Source: Colletotrichum lupini
Taxonomy: Eukaryota; Ascomycota; Sordariomycetes; Glomerellales; Glomerellaceae
Assembly (NCBI RefSeq): GCF_023278565.1
Contig: NC_064681.1
Span: 2,542,001 to 2,606,000 of the forward strand
Direction: 5' to 3'
DNA length: 64,000 nucleotides
Of this stretch, positions 10,744 through 21,944 are shown piece by piece. The notes under the pieces were generated by a model. The model saw nothing but the letters and a program-made list of their open reading frames with translations, was not told where the DNA came from and made no database searches. Position 1 is the stretch's first letter. Every line of letters starts with the position of its first letter. The translations under genes were made by a program, and so were the position numbers.

Positions 10744-13708
10744 CTACTTCGGGGGCTGTGGTGGCTCAAGAGTGTGAATGTGATCCTCTGCGTGTACAAC
10801 GCGGCCCGGCTCGGGTTGCTGGCAAATGACTGTATTGGCAACCCAGGGCTCATCGAGAATTTCTTGCATAGTCGCACGATCCTTCACCTTGATCTCCAGC
10901 ATGCGGCCAATGATGTGACGACTCTCGCGAGGGAGCAGGCGCAAGATCCTCCAGGGACCTCTTATGACCTCTTTCTTGTCGGCTGGTTGCTGGCCGTCAG
11001 ACTTGGTCGAAGTCTGCGTCGAGCTGCCCTGTGCTGCACTCCCCTCGCCGTCCTTGGGAACTTCCTTCTGGTTCTCCTTCTGGCTTTCTTTCGGCTCGTG
11101 CTTGTGAGTATGATGCTTGCCTTCCTCGAAAATATCTCTCTGAGGAGTGTTGGAGAGGTCGTTGGCAGACTTTGACGGCATAATCAGCTTTCTGGGGTCG
11201 TGGCCTGGTGTTGGCTCAGCAGCGAAAAGCTTGAACGAGTTGTCCGTCATGCGAGGGACCTTCCACGGAAATCTGCGCAACGTCATACAGCAAAAGATAA
11301 TTGCCAACGACCAAATATCGACGGCTTGGGGATCATATTTTCGTTCGTCGTAAACTTCAGGAGCCAGGTAGGGGTCGGAGCCCACGATGCCTATAATCAA
11401 TCAGCAAATACGTCGAAGCAAGTTTCAATGGGTAACTAACCTGAAGCGAGGACAATGTCGCTCTCGAAAGGATACTTGTAAACGTGGGCACTACCAAAGT
11501 CGATGATTTTCATAATCCCATGCTCACTGACCACGACGTTGTCAAGCTTCAAATCCCGATGAGCAAGACCCATGCTGTGTAAATATGTCACACCGTTGAG
11601 GATCTGCAAGAAGCAGCAGCCGACTTCCTCTCGTGTCATCTTGCCAGTCATGACACACGCGAAAAGGTCAAACGGAGCGTACTCCATTACCTCGTACCAC
11701 TTGCCCTTCTCCTGCAGAATATCCAATGTCTCGATAACATTGCCATGGTGTAGAGTTGAGCCAACGCAAAATTCAGCTGTCAGTTTCTTGACGTACTCTT
11801 TCTCGGTTTCATATGAATGTCTCGGTCGGAATTCCTTCACGGCGAAAACGACACCGTCATCACTGCGCTTCATCAAACGAACAGATCCTCCAGCACCCGA
11901 TCCCAGGACTCTGCCGAGCTTTCCGTACTTCGAAGTAAGTCCGTGGTCGTCTCCGAAGGGAACATGTTGCGACCCTCTAGTAGGGGGTGTCTTGGTGCCT
12001 GATCGAACCGATGATGGGGAAGCTTCCCTCTTCATCTTGTGGTGTCCGCCAACCTTGAAAAACCTCTTCAGGTCGGCAAAGGAGCCTTGTCTGCTCGTGA
12101 TGCTAGCCGAGTCATCGTGAGGAACCTGCAGCTCGTCGCCATGTCCCTTCATGCCCAAGAGCCCGGAGTGTCGTTTGTCGCTTACTCGGCCCAGACTTGA
12201 GGTAGAACCAGATGGCGACGACCCGTGTTTGTTTTTCCGGCGCGAGAAGACGAATCTCGAATCGATCTGGCCCCGCTGAGGAGCCGGAGCTGGTGGTTGA
12301 CGTTTGTGAGCCGCATAAGGGTCGTTGGCATCTCCGCCTGGTGTCATCGGCTTAGAGTAGTACAATGAGGCCCGAGACGGACTAGATTCTCGCGAAACCG
12401 GCACTGATCCTCCAGGACCAACAGAGAACATTCCCCTCCTATGCGACCTCGTGTCGTGTGGTTGGTCTTCTGCCGAAGCTGATCGCTGAGGTACCTCCTC
12501 CGTCGACTTGCCTCGGACGGGCAACTCCTTCCTGGTAGATGATGGTGGTGAGTCCTGGGAGGACGAAGCCTGCGGAGTGATCACATGGGGGTCGCTCGTG
12601 GATGATTTACGATCGTCATTTTGATCTCTACTCTTCCTGGCTGTCAGGTCTGAGGGATCGGTCCCCGCCGGGGTCAGAGGAGGTGACTGCATCGGATGCG
12701 CCGGACCAAACCGCGGTGATTTCGGTCCGCTGGAGTTCGGGGTTGGCAGTCGACTGTTGTCGGATTCCTCCTCTCGTGAGCCAACCTATAGATGCCGGTG
12801 GTTAGTAAGAAGCAAGTTGTACAGGCTGGCGCGTGCGATGCAATGGCCGAGTGGTGTTGTCATGACAGATTGGGGGGTAAGTGGGATGAGCATGAGACTG
12901 ATCATTGGGGGTTCCGACGAGGAGCTCCATCGAAAAGAAGCCTCGGATGATTATAGCGAAGACGAGGTGAGATGTTGGGGGAAGACAAGTCTGAACGTCG
13001 AGGCAGTGTTGGTTGGGTGGAGGGGTAGGTATGAGACTTTGAAACACAAGGCATCAGGACGCACGCCCATGCCAACAGGAAACAACGTCAAGAAGCTCCG
13101 AGACCGCGCATAAACTAGAGAGTTATGACGGAACAGACTACTTACGCGTGATGCAGGTAGTGAGTATGGTTCGAAGCCAAAGACGTTCATCCGGCGCTGC
13201 TGCAACGGTGCACCTTGAAGGGACTTGGAGAGAGCTCTAATTTGATCGGGCGTTACTTCGGCCAAGGACTCTTCACCGTCTCCGGTAGCGGCATCGGTGG
13301 GAGAAAGAGTCTCGGTGGGTGATGTCGTGGTGACGGCTGGCGTTATCTCTTCGACGGAAGAAGCGAAGCGGACGGCGGGAGCATCTTGAGGGGGCATATT
13401 GTCGTCTTTGTGGAGATTTGGGTTATCTGGAGGATTGCGGGTGATTTCTAGGCATTGCGCACAGCGGTCAGCACAAGACGGGATCTGCGTTGAGGATAAG
13501 ATGCAGGCTTGGGGTATGAGCGTATGTGTGAGAGTGAGCGTGGACATGGGACATTGGGCGAGTGAGTGTTTGTTTGACTGTGACATGCGCAACAGACGAA
13601 CCGAGGGCGGGGTTGCGCGCGCCGGAACAGACGGAAGGATATGGCGTTTGTACCTGGGACTTTGACGTCCTCTTTCTGAGGATCGCGGGCGGGAGACGGG
13701 GTAGCCAT
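10744..13708 (-). CDS. HAL4/SAT4-type serine/threonine protein kinase
   Basis: Fungal-specific kinase of the NPR/HAL5 group; yeast Sat4/Hal4 and Hal5 stabilise plasma-membrane K+ and nutrient transporters and give salt tolerance. Four exons, 13654-13708, 13146-13447, 11441-12785 and 10744-11390, give 782 aa with all phases consistent. The start at 13708 is preferred because its short exon splices cleanly to the conserved NLHK...APAVRFAS region; a start at 13397 within exon 2 is the alternative. The N-terminal 400 residues are Ser/Pro-rich and likely disordered, typical for the family. The kinase domain spans about 406-760: glycine loop GSGAGG 414-419, ATP-binding K436, catalytic HRDLKLDN from 528, DFG 548-550, APEV after the last intron. 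A Lys/Gln-rich insert sits in the C-lobe. Catalytic residues are intact. Confidence 0.9.
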
Positions 13709-14636
13709 GGGCTTGGCTGTAGCTGCGGGCGGTGACTGTTTGTCGTCTGCAGCTTCTCTGGAGTCGAAAAAGGACGATGATGACAACGGATGGCGGGGAA
13801 GAGGAGCGAGAGGAAAGAAAACCAAGACCAAACAACGACAACACGAAGGGCCGGGCCTGGGAAAGAGAAAAGTACGGATACCCAGGACTAGGTGGATGAG
13901 TGAGGTGTGGATGCCAATTGCGGATGGTGGGGCACTTTGAGATGCACTAAGACTAAGAGTCAATGGAAGTACCTAATCATTGCGTACCTGATGGGAAGGT
14001 ACTGGTCAAATGCACGGCATGGGTACTAACGGAGTACCTAGACGTTGCAAAAAATCGAAGGTCCTTGCCGGAGGGTCTCTCCCTTGGCTGTGATTTGACA
14101 TGTGTTGTTCAACAGCGTTGTCGCATTCATCTCACTTCTTTTTCTGTACTGACCTGGCCCAAGAACGAGGTCACCTAAAGAGACTTTGCCGGTATGTAGA
14201 CACCGGGACCCGAGGAGAAAATATGATAGTGAGAGCCCGAACCCGGTGCAGATACGTATCGCGGAATCTCGAGTGCGCTGTTCACGGGTCCGTCTGACCT
14301 CCCGTAACCCGTGCCGAGCCAAGTACTAATATGATCTGGAAGGTATTATAGAGGGGTATACAAAGGTGGGAGGGTCAGCAAGTACACGATACTTGTGCTA
14401 AGTGAGTGAGCCTGAAAAGGATGCAATCTGAATGGTCAACTGGATTGTTATCCATTCCTTATCGGGGAAGCGGTGGCCTGGATAAGACACGGTGACATGA
14501 CACTGGAGCACCAGGGCCGCCGAAAGGGAGCCGAGAAAAGTGAAGGGGGGGGCCACTGGGCTGGAGACTGGAGGTGTTATTTTTACGGCTTGGGAACGGG
14601 AGAAATACTTGGCAATACCCCCCAAAATCATAGATA
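13709..14636. other. Spacer upstream of the kinase
   Basis: Putative promoter and 5' UTR of the minus-strand kinase, followed by spacer up to the AT-rich island. It contains several GTACCTA/TACGGAT-type dispersed words (13873-13881, 14028-14039). I see no gene. Confidence 0.6.
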
Positions 14637-14650
14637 CATTGCGCGTATCT
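14637..14650 (+). repeat. Left 14-bp direct repeat (target-site duplication)
   Basis: The 14-mer CATTGCGCGTATCT occurs here and again at 16557-16570, exactly at the two edges of the AT-rich block, where base composition changes abruptly. It is best read as the target-site duplication of the original insertion. Confidence 0.8.
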
Positions 14651-15097
14651 AAGTACCTTGTTATTAAAGAAAGTTAATTCTTTCTAAGTTATAAGTATAA
14701 GAATATAGTTTTAATAAAATAGTATAGTACCTACCTAGTACTTAAATTAAGATGTTTTTTTAAGCTTATTATAAGAAAAAGATAATTATATTACTAACTA
14801 CTTATTATTAAGGTTTATAAGTAGTACTATAGTTTTAATTACTATAGTTTTAATTATTATAACTTTAACCGTAATAACTTCGCTTATAATAAGTAAAAAG
14901 TCTAATTATAAGTCCTTTAAAAACCTCTTTTTAAGAGCTATAAAAACCTCTAAGTTAAGTTAAAATACTTATTAAAATATTAATAACTAAACTAACCTTA
15001 TAATAATAACTTTAATAAAAAACTTAGTAAATAACGTTAAAATCCTTATTAACGTTAAGTACGATTTATAAAATATAATAACGTAGCTATAGAGTAT

Positions 15098-16130
15098 TGT
15101 TACGAAGGTAACTTTGTTTACCTTATTATTCGCCTTATTATCAATATTACGTAAGCAAACTATATACCATATTAATCTACGATTTCTGTAGATTATTATA
15201 GGTATTGATTATGTAAGCAATACTCTAGCACGTATAGCTTTAACGAGGTAATGCGGGATATTCTTATAAAGAATATAAAAAGTGAATATTCATATAGAAG
15301 CAAGAATATATGAATATAGGGGATATAAGCGTATATAAAAGAGGTTTTTATAGTAAAGAGAGTAATATAGTTGAATTACTATATGAGAAGTTGCTTGCTT
15401 AACGAAAGGTCTAGGTAGGCAAATACACGCCTATATATAGGCATAAAAACCTCCTACTAGAATATTTCATTGCTTATTAATTATGATATAATTAATAGGC
15501 GTATACGTAAGTGAATGCGTAATCGTAGTACGTAATTCCGCCTCGAGTAAATTCCAGATTATTCAGTTACCTTCCAGTACTTTCCATTGCTCACGTAAGC
15601 TTATATAAGCAGTATTGCTTACATAATCAATACCTATAATAATCTATAGAAATCGTAGATTAATATGGTATATAGTTTGCTTACGTAATATTGATAATAA
15701 GGCGAATAATAAGGTAAACAAAGTTACCTTCGTAACAAATACTGCTTATATAAGCTTACGTGAGCAATGGAAAGTACTGGGAGGTAACTGAATAATCTGG
15801 AATTTACTCGAGGCGGAATTACGTACTACGATTACGCATTCACTTACGTATACGCTTATTAATTATATCATAATTAATAAGTAATAGAATATTCTAGTAG
15901 GAGGTTTTTATGCCTATATGTAGGCGTATATTTGCCTACTTAGACCTTTCGTTAAGCAAGCAACTTCTCATATAGTAATTCAACTATATTACTCTCTTTA
16001 CTATAAAAACCTCTTTTATATACGCTTATATCCCCTATATTCATATATTCTTGCTTCTATATGAATATTCACTTTTTATATTCTTTATAAGAATATCCCG
16101 CATTACCTCGTTAAAGCTATACGTGCTAGA
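15098..16130 (+). mobile_element. Outer 514-bp LTR-like element, split by a second copy
   Basis: The element occupies 15098-15223 plus 15743-16130 (126 + 388 = 514 bp). It starts TGTTACGAAGG and ends CGTGCTAGA, without terminal inverted repeats. It is flanked by the 5-bp duplication AGTAT at 15093-15097 and 16131-16135. Size, TG start, 5-bp duplication and lack of coding fit a solo LTR of a retrotransposon, although the 3' end is GA instead of the usual CA. A reverse-oriented copy interrupts it at 15224-15737. Confidence 0.7.
15224..15737 (-). mobile_element. Inner 514-bp copy of the same element, inserted in inverse orientation
   Basis: This is the reverse complement of the outer element, with exactly the same length (514 bp) and the same ends. 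It is flanked by the 5-bp duplication AATAC (15219-15223 and 15738-15742), a sequence internal to the outer element. AATAC is the reverse complement of GTATT, so both insertions used the same target hexamer AGTATT/AATACT. The handful of differences I could line up between the copies (for example near 15207, 15417, 15433, 15467, 15500, 15572) are all C/T or G/A transitions, as RIP produces. Confidence 0.75.
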
Positions 16131-16556
16131 AGTATTATTAATATATCTTATATTAAAAAGGGTATTATTAATATTAATAAAATAAATAGGGTTATATTAA
16201 TATAACGCCTTAGCTTCTTTTTATAGCTTAAGGATAATTATTTTAAATAGTATTAAAAATTATTAAAAAGCTCTTTTAAATACTTTAATATATTTATTAC
16301 TATTTCAATAATAATAAAACTCTTAGCATTTATATATAAAAATAAGTTACTTATTTTCAAATAATAATACTAGCTTATTAATAAGTTATTAAAATTACGA
16401 TTTTAGTAATTTTGTAACGAGAGAGAGGGTAGAATAGAAGAAAGGATAGGTAAAAAAAGGGTTAAAGTTAAATAGTGCGGAATTCGAGGGTAGGGTAGCG
16501 TCTATATATACTGTAGCAATCCTCTAGTAATGCAAAACGATGGAGTTAAACAGTGG

Positions 16557-16570
16557 CATTGCGCGTATCT
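16557..16570 (+). repeat. Right 14-bp direct repeat (target-site duplication)
   Basis: Second copy of CATTGCGCGTATCT, identical to 14637-14650. It marks the right edge of the AT-rich insertion. Confidence 0.8.
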
Positions 16571-18758
16571 GCATCAGGAACCCGGCCCAAGGAGAGAAGG
16601 CCCTTGCCTGCCCTGACCCCATGGCAGCTCCTGTCCCTGTGGTGATCGGAATATTCTATATTTTTTTCTACCTCATGACCAGCCGGTTCTAATTTTCTAG
16701 ACTTGTCCTTTCATGGTCCCTCGGTGATCGGCTTTTTCCAAGATCCCTCCCGAGAGTGCCTTCACCTCAGACCGCCCGTCCGTCTTCAGAGTGCCCCCAA
16801 TATGCGCCGGGGGTCGGTTTCTCGGCTTCGCATCCGTGACACATGCGACACCTGTGAGGCGTTGTTATTCGGCGGCTCGGCGGTACCTACTGGTAACATG
16901 TTAACCGTTTTTACGAACCTCGCAGCACACCAACGAAGACTCATCCATGGATGTTGATGGTTTTTGCCTGCTTCGGCCGCGGCCCGATCTCCACAAGGCC
17001 GATGACTCTTTTAATTCCTCGCGCCTCTTGAAAAATCTTTTCTTTCGGTTCAGGCTCTTCATTCCGCCGACGGTAACCAGGGCATACCCGTCCACAAGGT
17101 CAACGAACGCCAATGCGCGCCAGATGATTCGACAATGCACCTCTTGTCTAGGCCGGGACGAACGAGTCAAGCCTGCTAGGAAACAAAAGCACACCAGTCC
17201 CAAGTCGTCTTCGCCCTCCTTCAGGCTTCAACATATGAACAACAGATTACCTATTACCTCTGAAGGTTGAACGCACATCCGACGGCCCACCAAAAGAAAA
17301 CCTCGTCGCTCACCGGCTTCTACGAGCCGCGAGGTCTAGCTCTCTGTCAGCTTCCGGCAAGTAGGAGTCAAGACGGGGGTTACGATGGAGTGATGGACAG
17401 GAACAGACGGAGCTTTGCTCTCCATCTTCCCCAACTGCCCACTAGCCCGAGACTCACTTCCAGAGCACATGCCGAGACGTACCTTAACTGGCCTGCCTTC
17501 GTCCCGCCCTTCCGCCCTACGAACACCGCCGCATCTCCGGTCCCAGACCGACGAGCCCAGCTGCCCCAGCACAGTGGCGTGGTTGCTGATGTGTTGCACC
17601 TGCAGCATGAAAACGGCCACTGTTCCGTCACATTACCGGCTTCGAATCGGTCCCACACTGACGAGGCTTGGAGGCGCTCTTGCAGATGACAGGCTGCTGC
17701 TGATGGAGCCCTTTATCCAGGCACGCTGCAAAAGAGGACCGCCTTCCAGGGGCACCAGGTGGGAAAATCTCCATTGGCATGGCCCTGGCATTGTCTAGAT
17801 CTGGGCCTGCATTTCGTCGCAACCAGCTGGCCTCCACCGACGGAGCTAAAGCATCTGCCACTGGGACCCGTTACCCGATACCGCACAGCAAGTACCTTCT
17901 TGCGCAAGCTTCTTGGAGGAACCGTCGCATTATAGGACAGGCAAGGAACTGCCTACGACACGCTTCACTGACAATGAGGAGGAAGACGTGTAAGCCTTTC
18001 AGTCTCGACAGATTTGTCGATCTCGATTGCGAAGCTTCGAGAGACTTTGAACCATCTCTTCCCCACCGATGTGCTGGCTTTGCCGCTTGCATATCAGTTC
18101 TAGACCGCTGATCGCACATTTGACTTCGGAACCACCTTGTCAACTATCCCCCAATCCTGTGGTTCAGCACGACACAATGAGACTTTCCCCTCACACCATC
18201 TCAATTCGACATACAAAGTTCTGGCGGGCCATGATCCAATCCGCCCGGCGACTTACTCAAGCAGGCGTGCAACAATTGGCATTTTGTCATAATCTCTTGG
18301 TTCTACATCAATTCTTCCCTTCCGAATCCTCAGACAACGGCCAGACAGCTAGTCGTTTCGGTCTCCCACGGACGGTTGGCGTACTCGCACTATCGTGCGC
18401 AAGTAGAAGCGTGAGAACGGACTTCGCCTCAAAACGAGACATATATTCAACGTCACTGCTCAATTGGAACTTCTGGGGCGCATGAAGCATCCCTTCAGGC
18501 GTGCCATGTTCCGACCACGCGGCGCTAGTGTATGAATGTTTTTTTTGTCACCGTGCTCTGCCTTTGCTTGGCGGTTGAGATTCTCATCGTACAGTGCCTC
18601 CTGTCTGCTATGATAACGTCGCCTCGTCTCGATCCTCTAATAATTGTACATGAGCACGCTCTTCTTCGTTTGAGATGGTATACAAGTGGATGCTTTCTTT
18701 CCGCGCCTGACTCCGTTTTTATACGTGGTTGAAAATAGACTGTTGTAGGACACGTGCT
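16571..18758. other. Gene-free spacer
   Basis: Normal base composition resumes right after the duplication. Open frames on both strands (for example 17267-17689 and 18069-18485) have no family resemblance or splice logic. The last few hundred bases are the 3' flank of uL11m. I see no supportable feature. Confidence 0.55.
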
Positions 18759-19352
18759 CTATGGCACGACGTTGATACCAATGGACTTGCACTGGTAGAT
18801 GACGGAGCGGCAGATGGCCTCGAGGCTGAGACCCGATAGACGCATTTCCGTCTGCTTGATCTTGGCGATCTCGTATACGTGCTTCAAGCTGACGGTGCCG
18901 ACCGTCTCCTTTCCGGGGTTGGTTGCGCCCTTCCGCTTGCCCTTCTTGCCGACCGGCACCTCGGCGGCGTTGAGAAGAAGCCAAGATGTGTGAGGTGTGC
19001 GGATGTCAAAGTGGAATGATCGGTCGCCTCGGACAGTGACTCGACAAGGCATCGGCGTGCCGGTGATGATGTGTGCTGTCCTTGCATTGAACTCCTATCG
19101 ATTGAGCAAAGACACGTTAGCATTGATCTCAACCATGGCATAACCAACCCCTTAAAAGCACAGATGTTGGGCAGAGAGTGGCATGTGTTGCTTCATCAGA
19201 GTCCCAAGGGCAAGTCTCACCTTGCAAAAATCCATCGACTTGACACCCTTGCTACCCAGCGCAGGGCCAACAGGCGGACTCGGGCTGGCCTGCCCGGCGC
19301 CCACGATGAGCTTCACGACCTGGTCGGCAACTGTCGCTCCTCTCTTGGACAT
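18759..19352 (-). CDS. Mitochondrial large-subunit ribosomal protein uL11m
   Basis: Component of the GTPase-associated centre of the mitochondrial large ribosomal subunit (yeast Mrpl19). Two exons, 19221-19352 and 18759-19094, with a 126-bp intron in phase 0, give 155 aa, the usual length. The N-terminal domain shows the L11 hallmark [10 protein letters not shown] with KSMDFCKEFN spanning the splice junction, then [18 protein letters not shown]. The C-terminal RNA-binding domain ends in [22 protein letters not shown]. There is no long presequence, as in other fungal uL11m proteins. The gene is transcribed divergently from SVF1 and the two share a short promoter. Confidence 0.92.
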
Positions 19353-19825
19353 GGTGACGGATATACAGACGAGTCTGCTCGTTGGGGAAAAGGGGGGTGA
19401 TGGGTGGGTGGTGATGGGCAGGTATATTGCACAGCGCGACAGACAACCAAGCTTCAATCAATCAGACCTGATGCTGCACCTTTTCGGAGGTGGAAAATTT
19501 AGGAGCCTTGAAGCACCAGCCACGCGCCAAAGGTCCAAGCGACCGGGATGCTCGGGGGAGCGCAGGATCCACCCTGGTCGCATTAGCCACAGTTTCACCG
19601 TCATTGGGTCGTGGGATGACCCCTCGGCCCCTCCGCTGGCTCTTGTTTGGGGCGGTCAACTCAACTTCTTCTCAACTCGGTTTTCCTCTTAAGAACACCA
19701 CCAAGAAGCTTGTTTCTCTTGTTACCCGTGTATAGACCTGCTGCATTTTACCGCCATCGACGACCACCCTTTATACCCCTCCCGTCTCCATCCGTCGTCA
19801 CCCGTTCACGCGTCCTGCCGTCAAC
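19353..19825. promoter_or_regulatory. Divergent promoter between uL11m and SVF1
   Basis: 473 bp separate the two start codons, so this stretch must hold both promoters. A pyrimidine-rich tract (about 19740-19800) precedes the SVF1 ATG, typical of fungal 5' leaders. I identify no specific factor site. Confidence 0.55.
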
Positions 19826-21154
19826 ATGTTCAAGTGGGCGCAACAAAAGTAATTAGTGTTTGCCGTCCCTCAATGTTGTGTCAGCCAAGGCTAACCTTTT
19901 GATTCTGCCAGGCTCGCCGATGTGGCAGGTACCCAAGAGCCCATCTACGGCCCAACAGCTATCAGATCCGTCGCCGAAGAGGCCAAGACGACTACCCACA
20001 CGGAGACCACCAAGGATGACTTGAAATGGATTGCGGCCGACTCGACCTCTGTTGAGACGCAGAGCTTCTACCTCATGGGCGACAACGGACACCTTGGGCT
20101 GGCCCAAATCATCTACAGCAACGTTGGGTATGGGATAGCTTCCTTGTCTTTCACACCTGTCTCTTTATGCTGACCCTATGTTCAAACAGTGGCATCCGCA
20201 CAACATGCCAGTTCAACGCCAAGATCTTCTACCCCAACAAGTCGAAGCCGACGCTCTGGGAGACCACACAGCTCAGCCACTACGAGGTGAGCGAAGACCG
20301 GATGTCCTTCTACGCCGATGACTGCGCCGTCGAGCTGTCCGAGGACGGCACCTACTACACGATCAAGAGCATGAACTCGGAGAACGCTATTGTCAACCTC
20401 AAGGTCACCCGCATGTCGCCCGGCTTCCACGCTGGCAAGACGGGCAAGACGCTGTTCGGCACCGACATGTCGAAGCCCTGGGGCACCATGCGCCACGCCT
20501 TCTGGCCGCGCTGCATCACCGAGGGCACCATCACCACCAAGGACGGCGCCGTCGACTTCAAGGGTCGGGCCTTTTACGTGTACGCGCTGCAGGGCATGAA
20601 GCCTCACCACGCGGCGGCCAAGTGGAACTTTGTCGACTTCCAGGGCCCCAACTACTCGGCCGTCATGATGGAGTACACCACCCCTCCCTCGTATGGTTCG
20701 ACCACGGTCAGCGTTGGCGGTATCGCCAAGGACGGCGAGATGATTTACGGTGGCGTCACGCAGACGGCCAAGCACACCAAGGCGAAGAACGATTCCGTCA
20801 ACGAGTGGCCCGAGCCCGAGGAGATCAAGTTCACTTGGTCCGGCACGGACAAGGATGGCAAGGCCGTGGAGGGTGTCATTGAGGGCCCTCTGGGCGAGAG
20901 GCTGGACAGAGTGGACGTACTGGCTGAGGTCCCCGGCTTCGTCAAGAAGATAGTAGCTGGCACGGCCGGCACCAAGCCGTACATTTACCAGGTAAGTCCC
21001 CGGGTCGAGCCCCTAGTGGCTCAAGGAACTAAGCTGACAACGATTACAGTACTGCCCGACAGAGAAGAAGCTCACTTTGAAGCTCAAGATTGGAGACCAA
21101 GAAATCTCCGAAGAGGGTCTCTGCTTCAGCGAGGCCACCTTCATCTCCGAATAG
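19826..21154 (+). CDS. svf1: Survival factor 1 (SVF1) family protein
   Basis: Lipocalin-like protein; yeast Svf1 promotes survival under oxidative stress and diauxic shift and moves ceramide between ER and Golgi. Four exons, 19826-19848, 19912-20127, 20190-20991 and 21050-21154, give 381 aa, matching the family. The 23-bp first exon encodes MFKWAQQK, the amphipathic N-terminus by which Svf1 binds membranes. Conserved stretches include [58 protein letters not shown] and the C-terminal [12 protein letters not shown]. All intron phases are consistent. Identification is by overall conservation; I see nothing broken. Confidence 0.93.
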
Positions 21155-21944
21155 ACGTATGGACAATGAAACGACGGCGATGAAATTCTTGGGTAGTTGT
21201 TGCCGGTCTGGTTAGGCGTTCAGATGGGGGCTATGGTCACTCGTTGAATTGGGTACGCATACTTGTTCTATAAAGTTGTTCTAATACAAATACACACTTT
21301 CAACATTCTGAATATGTCGTGCAAGTTTCTGATCACTGAAAATCCTGTGCTCCCGCAGCCAGCATAGCTCCTCGTGCCAAAGTGCTTCAGCTCTCAGCTA
21401 TCTTAAAGCTGGGGCATCACATAGACCCCGACCCCGACTTCAGAGTTTCTATCTTGAAACAAGACATATGACAAACATTCGCCGGCAAGTTCCCTGCACC
21501 TGCATTGCGAGCGATGAGTTTTGACAGTGTGTGGTGTGTGATTCTACGGTGTTTTTGCACGGGGCATTCCAGCACGGGCCATGTTGAACCGATAAGACTC
21601 GAGACGTGACCGATAAGGCAAGGCAGAAACGTCCCTGCCGCACCTGTCTCCATTGGATCGATGGCAGGTACCTACCTACTGCGCAGTAAGTCCACTGCCC
21701 TGCATCCAGTGCTTCTATTGTCTCTGGGTACCTCAAGACCTCCTTAGCTTACGGTTATTCCCCCACATAATCGCTGCCAACTCCCCCGTCCCAAGTCCCC
21801 AACAACAGTCCCCAAGCGGCGCGTCCACCCACCCACCCACGGATCCTCACCTTCACCTGCCAGTTCGGCGATTCACGATCTAAAAGAAAGCACCAGCAAT
21901 TTTCCTCATTCCACAGTCTACACTGACTTCATCACTATTTCACC
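21155..21944. promoter_or_regulatory. Spacer and promoter of the histone H4 variant gene
   Basis: This stretch holds the SVF1 3' end followed by the upstream region of the H4 variant. A GGTACCTACCTACTG word lies at 21665-21680. A C-rich tract with CCCACCCACCCA occurs at 21826-21840, and a pyrimidine-rich leader precedes the ATG. No other gene is visible. Confidence 0.5.

Larger units (their letters stand above)
14651..16556. mobile_element. AT-rich, RIP-like transposon relic (possibly a LINE) carrying nested LTR-like insertions
   Basis: This 1906-bp block is extremely A/T-rich, dominated by TA dinucleotides, in a GC-balanced neighbourhood. It has no coding capacity and is bounded by a 14-bp direct repeat. 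That duplication length is usual for target-primed non-LTR retrotransposons (fungal Tad1-type LINEs) rather than LTR elements (5 bp) or most DNA transposons. Removing the two 514-bp nested elements and their duplications leaves about 870 bp of original insert, so it would be a truncated copy. No reverse transcriptase is recognisable, as expected after heavy C-to-T mutation. The LINE assignment rests on duplication length alone. Confidence 0.6.

Noticed and set aside
12951..13844. Long N-terminal extension of the kinase reading through the first intron
   Set aside because: A short exon at 13654-13708 with clean splice sites gives an in-frame, family-like N-terminus. The unspliced reading is low-complexity and starts without support.
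15098..16130. Large hairpin or palindrome reading of the AT-rich island
   Set aside because: The repeat arms are interleaved (A-B-A'-B'), not nested as in a simple hairpin. The self-insertion model explains lengths and duplications exactly.
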